Shown piece after piece: positions 56,465-64,000 of a stretch of DNA of 64,000 nucleotides. A program made the position numbers and the translations under genes. Position 1 is the stretch's first letter, and each line of letters begins with the position of its first letter. Origin of the DNA: Porphyra umbilicalis (Eukaryota; Rhodophyta; Bangiophyceae; Bangiales; Bangiaceae). Under the pieces are notes generated by a model, which saw only the letters and a list, made by a program, of their open reading frames with translations, did no database searches and was not told the origin of the DNA. The stretch spans positions 101,190 through 165,189 of the forward strand of contig KV918926.1 in NCBI GenBank assembly GCA_002049455.2, given 5' to 3'.

Positions 56465-57043
56465 TGGCAGCTTTTTGGCGCGCCGGCGGGGACCGCCGCC
56501 GCCCCCCTGGGGGGGTGGCCCCCGCCGCCGCCCACCGTTGCGTGGCCATTGTCAGAGGCGGGAGCGCGCGTCGCGCCCGCGCGCCCCCCGTCCGGTCGGT
56601 GCGTCGCGCTCGCTCCCGCCGTCTCGGCGAGCGGCTCGGTGGGGCGCCGGGGCGCCCGCGCGCCGCGCGCTCTCTGGCGCCGCGTCGTGGGGGGGGGGGC
56701 GACGGGGACGGTTGGGGCGTGCCTGCTGCGCCCACAGCTCGGTGCCGTAGCGGGTCCTCGGCTGTCACGGGGCGGGGCAGCCACCCCCCGCGTGCGTGTG
56801 GCAGCTTTTTGGCGCGCCGGCGGGGACCGCCGGCGCCCCCCTGGGGGGGGTGGCCCCCCGCCGCCGCCCACCGTTGCGTGGCCATTGTCAGAGGCGGGAG
56901 CGCGCGTCGCGCCCGCGCGCCCCCCGTCCGGTCGGTGCGTCGCGCTCGCTCCCGCCGTCTCGGCGAGCGGCTCGGTGGGGCGCCCGGGCGCCCGCGCGCC
57001 GCGCGCCCTCTGGCGCCGCGTCGTGGGGGGGGGGGGGCGACGG
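56465..57043. repeat. Direct repeat of about 240 bp (two copies)
   Basis: TGGCAGCTTTTTGGCGCGCC starts at 56,465 and again at 56,799. The following 235-245 bases, down to a run of G, are nearly identical, differing mainly in homopolymer length. The spacer of about 95 bases is unique. It lies in the 3' flank of the glycosyltransferase gene. Confidence 0.85.
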
Positions 57044-58202
57044 CGTCCGCGCGCGCGTCCCGCACCGGCCGTTTTTTTGAGAATCCTAAATCCGACACTT
57101 GATTCAAGGGGCCACCCTCGCCCCCAAATCGAAACAGCATGTGGCTTTTAAAACAAGTCCAGTGGGTGTGCCGAAACAGATTGGACGCGCCGCCGCCCAC
57201 TCCCCCGGCGGCGGGTGTGGACTTGCACACACCATCGCGACGGTCCGGTGTCGACTGACGGGGCGGGCCGGCCGGCGAGAGGATCTCATTGCCATCCTCC
57301 CGGCCGGGGGGCCGATGGTGGAACGTCGCCCAGCCCCCAAATCTGGCGCCAAGCCGTTGCGGGGGGGGCGCGCCCCGCGCGGTCGCCAACGCTGCCGCTC
57401 GTGGTCGCCTCCTCCCGCCCCGCCCGCGCGCACGCGTGGCCGCCCGCCGGCGGGGGCGGGCGCGGCGCGCCACGGCGCCCGCCGCGCCGCCCGTGCGCGG
57501 CGACGCGCTCCCGTGAGCGCCGGCGGGGCGGCGGCGGCGGCGGCGCCCCCCCCCTGCCGAGGGGATGCGCGCGTCGCGGGGGGGTGGCGGCCCCGTCGGT
57601 TACAGTGCGCCATCGGCGCGCGGCGCCCTCCCGCGGCGGGGCGGCGCGCGGCGCGGCGGCCGGGGCGGCCGCGCCCGCGCCGCCCCACCCCGTGCCGCCC
57701 CGTCAGCCCGCCCCGCGCCGGTGGCCGCCCGCCCGCCCGCCCGCCCGCCCGCCCGCCCGCCCGCCCGCCCGCCCGCCCGCCCGCCCGCCGGTGGCGGCGC
57801 CCGCGCGGCCGACGCCGCTGGGAGATTTCCGCGCCGGCGGCGGGGATCCCCGCCGCCCCGCCCCGCCCCGCCCCGCGTGGCGGTGCGGGGGTGCGAGGCC
57901 GTTGCCCCGCCCGCCCCGCCGCGGGGCGCCGCCCCACCCGTCGCTGGCGTGTGGGCTGGGGGGGGGGGGGGCGGTCGCCCGCACGCCCCGCGCGCGGGCG
58001 ACCCGCCCCCCGCGCCCAGTCGCGGCCGCCCCGCCGCCGCGCCCGCCCGACGCGGCGGCGGCGGCGGGTGCCCCGCCGCACGCGGACGAGCCCGCCGACG
58101 CGGCGGGCGGGCGGGCGGGCGGGCGGGCGGTGCCACGTGGGGCGGACTGTACAAGAGGTCCGCCCGCCGCTCGTGGGGGTGTGGCCGTGCGTCTGCTGCC
58201 AT

Positions 58203-58238
<36 letters not shown>

Positions 58239-58502
58239 TCGTCGTTGCCGACGGGAGGGGTGCCCCGCCCGCGTGCCAGTCACGGGGTGTGTGTCGCCCT
58301 GGGTCGCGCGTCCCCCCCCCCCCCACCCCCCCCCCCTCCTCCCCCTTTCTACCCCTAGCGTGCGTGGCGCGGCGTGGGCCGGTGGACGGGCGGGGCCCCC
58401 ACCACCGCCGCTGCCGCCGACGCTGCCGCACGGTCGGCGCCGCGCGTCGGTCGGTCGGTCGCTGCTGCCGCCGCCGGCGGCGCCCCCCCCCCCCCCCCGA
58501 CG
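57044..58502. repeat. GC-rich spacer with CCCG and GGGC microsatellites
   Basis: Upstream region of the pyrophosphatase gene. It contains (CCCG)n at about 57,725-57,790 and the complementary (GGGC)n at 58,102-58,130, plus runs of G and C. Open frames exist on both strands, including one antisense through the whole pyrophosphatase gene, but they encode low-complexity Arg/Pro/Ala sequence. No gene is supported. Confidence 0.5.
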
Positions 58503-61500
58503 ATGGTGACGCCCAAGCAGTATGAAGGGTACGAGATGCGCACGGTGGGGGACCTCCCCGTGACGCCCGTCGCGGTGCCCGCCGTGGCCATGGTCGACGC
58601 CGAGGCGGGCGCCGCGCCGCGGGGCGGCGGCAGCGGCGGCGCTGGGGGCAGCGGCGGCGCCGTCGGCGGCGCCGCCGCCGCATCCGACGTCGACCCCGCC
58701 ATGGTCAAGGACAAGGCCGTCACGTCGGTGCCGCTGCTCGGGTGCATCGCCCTCTTTGGCGCCACGTTTGTCGCCCTCGCCGTCCTCCTCGGCCTGATTG
58801 TGGCGTGTAAGCTGGGCGACTTGTGCTCCGTCGCCGACGTTGGGGCCGACCGCTACACCTTCCGCACCGTCCCCTCGCTGCTGCCCTTCCAGTACGTGTG
58901 GGGGGCGCTGACGGCGGGGATGCTGGGGATGGCGGTCCTCTCCTTTTACGCCTTTTCCGTCCTCCGCCAAGACGTTGGCACGGACCGCATGGTGGAGATT
59001 GCCACCTACATCCGCGAGGGCTCCATCGCCTTTCTCTTCACCGAGTACCTGTACCTCCTCGCGCTCGTCGTGGCGCTCTTCATCCTCGTCGGCTTTGCGC
59101 TCAACTGGCCGGCGGCGGGCTGCTACGCCATTGGCGCCGCCCTGTCGGCGGCGACGGGCTACCTCGGCATGTCCATCGCGACGCGCGGCAACGTGCGCAC
59201 GGCGGCAGCGTCGCAGGCGGGGCTCTCTGAGGGCCTCAACGTTGCCTTTCGCGCGGGCGCCGTCATGGGCCTCTCCGTCGTGGCCATTGGCCTCTCGGGC
59301 CTCTCTTTTGTGTACCTCCTCTTTCGCGACGTGCGCGCGCTGGCGGGCTTTGCGGCGGGCGCGTCGACGATTGCGCTCTTTGCGCGCGTCGGCGGCGGCA
59401 TTTACACCAAGGCGGCGGACGTTGGCGCGGACCTCGTGGGGAAGGTCGAAGCCAACATCCCCGAAGACGATCCGCGCAACCCGGCGACGATTGCCGACAA
59501 TGTGGGGGACAATGTGGGGGACGTGGCGGGCATGGGCGCCGACCTCTTTGAGTCGTACGTCGGCTCGCTCGTCGCGACGGCCATCCTCGGCTCGTCGCTG
59601 CCCTACTTTTTCCGCTCCCCGCTCGGCATGTGCGTGTACAACCACCTGTCGCTCGACGCCGAGTGCGTGTACCGCGACGCGGTCGGCGCCAAGGTGTCCC
59701 TCGCGCGCGCGCTGTGCACCCCCGCCGTCGTCGGCACCTACCCGTCCCTCTCCGTGTGGCAATCCAACTCGATGTTTATCGCGCTGCCGTTTATGCTCGC
59801 CGCCGCGGGCATTGTGGTTGGCATCCTCGGCACCCTGTACGTGTGGGTGTCGCCCAAGCTCGCGACGCAGACGGACAAGGGGAAGATTATGGAGTCGCTC
59901 CTCACGTCGTTGCGCATCAACATTTACGCGTCGGCGTTGTTGATTGTCGGGCTGGCGGCGGTGCTGTGCTGGTGCCTCTTTGGGGGGCCCTCGGACTTTG
60001 ACGGCGCGCGGGGGTTTGGGCAGCCGACCCTGCCCCGCTTTGAGCGCGTGCCGGGCGCCACGTGCCCGCCGATCGAGGCGCCGTTGGCGTCGGGCGACTT
60101 TTTGCGCCTCGTCAACGACCACTACCGGCCGTTTGACTCGCTCTTTTACGCGTATCCGGCGGCCAACCAGGTGCCGTGGCGCCTCTTCCTGTGCATCATC
60201 CTCGGGCTCGCGCTCGGCATCCTCATTGGGGCCCTCACCGAGTACTTTACGGCCGGCTCGTACGGGCCGACGATTGGCATTGCCGGGGCGGGGGAGTATG
60301 GGGCGGGCGCGGTCGTCATCCAGGGCCTCGGCGTCGGCATGCTGTCGGTGGTCGTGCCCCTCGCGCTCGTCGGCGCCGTCATCCTCGGCACGTACGAGCT
60401 GTTTGGCACGTATGGCATTGCGCTGTCGGCGGTCGGCATGCTGTCGACGCTCGGCGTGACGATGGCCACCGACGCGTACGGGCCCGTCGCGGACAATGCG
60501 GGGGGCATTGCCGAGATGGCGGAAATGCCCGCGGCGGTGCGCGACAACACGGACGCGCTCGACGCGCTCGGCAACACGACGGCGGCGACGGGCAAGGGCT
60601 TTTCCAACGGCTCGGCGGTGCTCACCGCGTACGCGCTGCTGACGGCGCTGGTGCAGGATTCGGGGCTCGCGCCGCACGCGCTGGACCTCATTGGCGGCGG
60701 CGCGCACGTGACGGACACGGACGTGGTCAGCCTCATTGACATTTACGTGGTCGTGTCGATCTTTATCGGCATCATGCTGCCCTACTGCTTTGGCGCCCTC
60801 ACGATGCTCGCGGTGAGCCGCGCCGCGCAAGCCATGATTGTCGAGGTGCGCCGCCAGTTTCGTGACATTGACGGGCTCCGCGAAGGCCGCCCGGGCGTCC
60901 GCCCCGACCACGTGCGGTGCGTCAACATTTCGACGCGCAGCGCCATCACCGAGATGATCATCCCCGGCGCGCTCGCGATGCTCACGCCGCTGATTGTCGG
61001 GTTTGGGTTTGGCCAACGCGCGCTCATTGGGCTGCTGCTCGGCGCCATTGGCAGCGGCTACATGCTCGGCATCATGATGTCCAACGCGGGCGGCGCGTTT
61101 GACAATGCCAAGAAGCTGACCGAGTCGGGCTTTTTCGGCAAGCGCAACGCCAAGGGCTCCGAGTGGCACAAGGCGACGGTCGCGGGCGACACGCTCGGGG
61201 ATCCGCTCAAGGACACGAGCGGCCCGAGCATGAACATCCTCATCAAGCTCGGCGTGTCCCTCTCCCTCGTCTCCATCTCCCTCATGGAGCCGGGGCTGTA
61301 CCCGCGGGGGTGGATTGGGGCCATCCTCTTTGGCGTCACGCTCGCCTTCATCGTGCTGTTTGGCGGGTGGAACTTGTGGCACTCGAACAAGGTGGCCAAG
61401 CGCGCGCGGGGGGAGTTTGACGCCGACCGCCGCGGCAGCAGCGACGACAGCAGCAGCAGCAGCGGCGACGAGGGCGACGAGGAGGGCGACGCGGCGCGGC

Positions 61501-61820
61501 CGCTGACCAAGGGCGCCCACCGGTCGGTCGCCGTTGGCGCCGAGCCGCTCATGGTCGCGCCGCTCGCGTCGCCGCGCGGCGCGGCGGGCGCCGCCGCCGT
61601 CGGCGGCGGCGCCGGCGGGCCGCGGGCCCCCACGTCCCCGTTTTTCGAGCACGGGCCGCGGCTGGCCGACAACCCGGCGCCGGGCTCGGCCGTCGACGTG
61701 GCGGTCGGCGCCGCGGGCGGGCCCGCCGCCCTCGACGCCGTCCACAACCCGATGCAGCTGCCGTCGTTGGATTCGGATTCGGCCAAGCTCGAGGCGCTCC
61801 GCGCGGCGCCCCCGGCTTGA
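58503..61820 (+). CDS. Membrane H+-translocating pyrophosphatase, K+-dependent type
   Basis: The start MVTPKQYEGYEMRTVGDL was chosen at the first ATG before conserved sequence; the frame gives 1,105 residues, intron-free. Family motifs are complete: GGGIYTKAADVGADLVGKVE with NIPEDDPRNP and DNVGDNVGDVAGMGADL (about 300-352) for Mg-pyrophosphate binding, TDAYGPVADNAGGIAEMA (about 655-675), and GGAFDNAKKLTESG (about 863). The GNTTAATGKGF segment (about 690) has Ala where K+-independent enzymes have Lys, so this is the K+-dependent class. Multiple membrane helices are evident. It hydrolyses pyrophosphate and pumps H+ into the vacuole. Unusually long: a Gly-rich N-terminal extension of about 70 residues, a large loop near 500-545 (FERVPGATCPP), and a C-terminal extension of about 135 residues with an acidic Ser/Asp/Glu cluster beyond the last helix. 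Confidence 0.95.
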   Translation: MVTPKQYEGYEMRTVGDLPVTPVAVPAVAMVDAEAGAAPRGGGSGGAGGSGGAVGGAAAASDVDPAMVKDKAVTSVPLLGCIALFGATFVALAVLLGLIVACKLGDLCSVADVGADRYTFRTVPSLLPFQYVWGALTAGMLGMAVLSFYAFSVLRQDVGTDRMVEIATYIREGSIAFLFTEYLYLLALVVALFILVGFALNWPAAGCYAIGAALSAATGYLGMSIATRGNVRTAAASQAGLSEGLNVAFRAGAVMGLSVVAIGLSGLSFVYLLFRDVRALAGFAAGASTIALFARVGGGIYTKAADVGADLVGKVEANIPEDDPRNPATIADNVGDNVGDVAGMGADLFESYVGSLVATAILGSSLPYFFRSPLGMCVYNHLSLDAECVYRDAVGAKVSLARALCTPAVVGTYPSLSVWQSNSMFIALPFMLAAAGIVVGILGTLYVWVSPKLATQTDKGKIMESLLTSLRINIYASALLIVGLAAVLCWCLFGGPSDFDGARGFGQPTLPRFERVPGATCPPIEAPLASGDFLRLVNDHYRPFDSLFYAYPAANQVPWRLFLCIILGLALGILIGALTEYFTAGSYGPTIGIAGAGEYGAGAVVIQGLGVGMLSVVVPLALVGAVILGTYELFGTYGIALSAVGMLSTLGVTMATDAYGPVADNAGGIAEMAEMPAAVRDNTDALDALGNTTAATGKGFSNGSAVLTAYALLTALVQDSGLAPHALDLIGGGAHVTDTDVVSLIDIYVVVSIFIGIMLPYCFGALTMLAVSRAAQAMIVEVRRQFRDIDGLREGRPGVRPDHVRCVNISTRSAITEMIIPGALAMLTPLIVGFGFGQRALIGLLLGAIGSGYMLGIMMSNAGGAFDNAKKLTESGFFGKRNAKGSEWHKATVAGDTLGDPLKDTSGPSMNILIKLGVSLSLVSISLMEPGLYPRGWIGAILFGVTLAFIVLFGGWNLWHSNKVAKRARGEFDADRRGSSDDSSSSSGDEGDEEGDAARPLTKGAHRSVAVGAEPLMVAPLASPRGAAGAAAVGGGAGGPRAPTSPFFEHGPRLADNPAPGSAVDVAVGAAGGPAALDAVHNPMQLPSLDSDSAKLEALRAAPPA

Positions 61821-62812
61821 GCCACCCCTCGCGTCGGCGGCGGCGGCGGGTGGCGTGGCCCCTCCGCGTGGCCCCGGCGACTCGTGCATGCGTTTGTGGT
61901 ATAGGTGGTGTGGCGGCCGCGTGTTTTCCTTTTTTTTCGTAGGGTGCTTTTTTTTTTTTTTGCGCACCCGCCACGGGCGGTGTCTGGCTCTTGTTTGGTG
62001 CGCTCCTCACTCGGCGTTTGACGGGGAGGGGTCTGGCGGCGGCGGCCGGTGCCGCGCGTGTCGCCTCCCCGGTCCGTACGTGACGCCCGTTTTTACTCGC
62101 TCATGGCCGCCGTTTTTGTTGCCACGCCTCCTCCTGCCAGACGCGTGTCGGGGCTCGGCGCGCGCGTCGCGGACGTCGTCCCCGTCGACCGCCCCGCCAC
62201 GCGCGTCGCCTCCCCACCCGTGCCCCGTCGGCCCAGGGGGCGCCCGCAAGCGCCCGTGGCCGCTGGCAAACCCCCTCCCACGCCCACGCGCGCACGAGCG
62301 GCGCCGCGACGGCCCCCCCCCCACCCCCGACGGGTGCCGGCCCGGTCCGCCCGTCGGGGCGACTGGGGGCGCCGCCCGACGCGCGGGCGGCGGCGACGTG
62401 GCGGACCGCGGGGCGCGCCGCCTCGCGCCCGTGTCTGGGAGGGCCACACCCGCGACGCGCGGGCGCGCGCCGGGGTGGCCGGTCGAGGCGGGCCCCCGAC
62501 CGCCGCGGGCGGCCGCGCCCCCCCACCCGCCCGCCGGGCGCCCCCCGCAGCGGACCGCCGTGCGCCCACTGACAGTGGTGGTCGACGCTGCGCGCGCGCG
62601 CGGCGCGCCACCACGTGGCGGCGGCCGCCCGCCGGCGGCGGCGGCCGCGCCCGCGGCGGCCGCCGCCCCGCGAGCAACGGGCACAAAGGGGACAAGAAAC
62701 GGGTGCGGCCGCGGGCGCGCACCACCCGACGACACCTCAACACAGTCTTGCATACACACGGCTGACGCGGCCGACCAATGCCCGCCCCCCTCCCCCCCCC
62801 CCCCCCCCCCCT
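61821..62812. other. Convergent intergenic region
   Basis: Separates the 3' ends of the pyrophosphatase and PAF1 genes. A T-run (61,931-61,959) follows the pyrophosphatase stop; 62,300-62,760 is GC-rich with degenerate frames on both strands. A frame at 62,103 (MAAVFVATPPPARR) resembles a transit peptide start but leads only into low-complexity sequence; not accepted as a gene. Confidence 0.45.
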
Positions 62813-64000
62813 TCAATCATCCTCCAACAGCCGCACGCGGTCCGCGTCCCCCGCCTCGGCGGCGGCGACGGGGTGGAGGAGCGCGTCGACGGCGGCGGCG
62901 GTGCCGCCCGCCCCCTCCATCCGCCGGCGCTTGCGGGTGAGGGCCACGCGCGGCCAGCAGACGCCCTCGTCGACCGCCCGCGGCCGCCGCGTCAGCGTGC
63001 GCTTGGCGCGCACGGGCACGTACGCACACACGCGCACGTTGCCGCGCACGACGACGAGCGTTTGGGTGAGCGGCTCGTCGCCGGTCGGGTGCTTGCCGAC
63101 CGCCCCGCGGGTCATCCCCTTGGGGTCGTACGCCCGCACCGCGTGGAGGGGGGCGCCCCCGCCGGCCGCGCCGGCGCCCGCCGGGGGGGGGGGGCTTCCT
63201 CCTCCCCGTCTGCCCCGTCTGCCCCGTCGGCGCCGCCGTTGGCGCCGCCGCCGTCGGCGCCGCCGTCGCCGTCACCGCCGCCGTCGCCGTCGCCGTCGGC
63301 GGGTGCGTACAGGATGTAGGCGCCCGTGCGGGCGTCGCGCAGGAGCACGGAGCGGGAGAGGCGGTCCTCGGCGTCCCCCCCCCCCCCCGCAGCTCACTCG
63401 CCGGGGAGTCGTCGGCAAACTCGACCGCCCGCACGGGCACGCCCGCCGCCGCAAAGTGGGGCAACACGGGCGCCACGTGAACGGCGCGGAGGCGCGCCTT
63501 GTGCGGGTGCGCGTGGCGCAGCGCCGCAACGGCGCCGCGCGCCGCCGCGGCGGCCGCGAATTGCGCCTCGATTTCCGCGACGCGGCGCTCGGCGGGGGTG
63601 CCGCCGCCGCCGCCGCCACCGCCGCCACCGCCGCCCGCCGCCGCGTCGCCGTGGGCGGCCGACGCGGCGGCGGCGGCGCCGCCGGCGGCCGCCGCCCCAT
63701 CGTCGCCCGACGACCGGGGGGCCCCCCCGCCCCCGCCCGACGATGGCAGCGCCGAGGCGGTAAACTCGTCATACGCCAGCCGCCGCATCCACGGGAGCGT
63801 CGGGATGCTGTGGCGGGAGCCGCCCCGCCCGCCGGCGGTGGCGCCGCGGCCGGTCGACGCGCCGGCGGCGCGGCCGCCGCCGCCGGCGCGCCCCCCGTCA
63901 CGGCCGGCGGCGGGCGCGCCGGCGGGGGGGCGCCCGCCGCGCTCCCCGCGCGCCGCCGCCGCCGCCGCCGCCGCCACCGCCGCAGCGGCGCCACCCCCAC
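62813..64000 (-). CDS. PAF1: RNA polymerase II-associated factor PAF1, 3' part, runs off the window
   Basis: The stop is TGA 62,813-62,815; the N-terminus lies beyond 64,000. In order, the protein shows the PAF1 landmarks: LPWMRRLAYDEFTASAL (like the PWMRKTEYIS segment), then ERRVAEIEAQF and HPHKARLRAVHVAPVLPHF with VRAVEFADDSP, then VLLRDARTGAYILYAP, then HAVRAYDPKGM and TQTLVVVRGNVRVCAYVPV with RVALTRKRRRM (equivalent to the YDY...RLSKRR region). Three open frames are used; the changes fall at a run of about 13 C near 63,380 and a run of G at 63,182-63,193. The usual long acidic C-terminal tail is short here (VRLLEDD end). PAF1 scaffolds the PAF complex, which couples elongating RNA polymerase II to histone modification in the nucleus. 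Confidence 0.85.

Noticed and set aside
53547-57473. 1,308-codon open frame on the minus strand
   Set aside because: Antisense to the glycosyltransferase, which has clear family motifs; the minus product is low-complexity His/Arg/Pro.
57600-61967. 1,455-codon open frame on the minus strand
   Set aside because: It is the antisense shadow of the pyrophosphatase gene; GC-rich third positions leave few stops on the opposite strand, and the product has no domains.

Overview
The window looks like nuclear DNA of a photosynthetic eukaryote, most probably a GC-rich red alga (Bangiophyceae such as Porphyra/Pyropia); this identification is an inference. The evidence is: spliceosomal GT-AG introns, few per gene; housekeeping eukaryotic genes (TIM10, COG6, PAF1); two nucleus-encoded plastid proteins (PsbW and TatA) whose presequences begin with a short Phe-containing N-terminus and no ER signal peptide; and very GC-rich coding regions full of Ala/Gly/Pro runs and G/C homopolymers. 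Intergenic DNA has ordinary composition and is rich in repeats.

Left part (1-35,000) is gene-poor and repeat-rich. It holds a family of short inverted-repeat elements (2.8-4.2 kb), a secreted-protein gene with two or three exons (5.2-6.7 kb), and a 13.6-kb unit bounded by nearly perfect 26-bp terminal inverted repeats (8,777-22,350). That unit encodes a KDZ-like DNA transposase and a second, unrecognised repeat-containing gene, both read from right to left. Beyond it lie GC-rich low-complexity blocks, a decayed ULP1-like protease gene (26.9-28.4 kb), tandem repeats, a strand-asymmetric G/T-rich block (31.4-31.95 kb), a TA-flanked foldback element and a TA-flanked 0.63-kb inverted-repeat element. 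A 98-bp sequence occurs at 58-155 and again, inverted, at 34,614-34,711.

Right part (36,800-64,000) is gene-dense: an unrecognised gene, PsbW (-), TatA (+), TIM10 (+), COG6 (-), a FAM193-like gene (-), an unrecognised membrane protein (+), a fucosyltransferase-like glycosyltransferase (+), a membrane H+-pyrophosphatase (+) and the 3' part of PAF1 (-). These act in separate compartments: thylakoid (PsbW, TatA), mitochondrial intermembrane space (TIM10), Golgi (COG6, glycosyltransferase), vacuole (pyrophosphatase) and nucleus (PAF1). I see no operon-like logic.

Several right-hand genes change reading frame exactly at runs of G or C while protein homology continues across the run. I read these as homopolymer-length errors in the assembly rather than biology, so protein models for COG6, PAF1, the FAM193-like gene, the glycosyltransferase and the 51.5-kb gene should be treated as interrupted.
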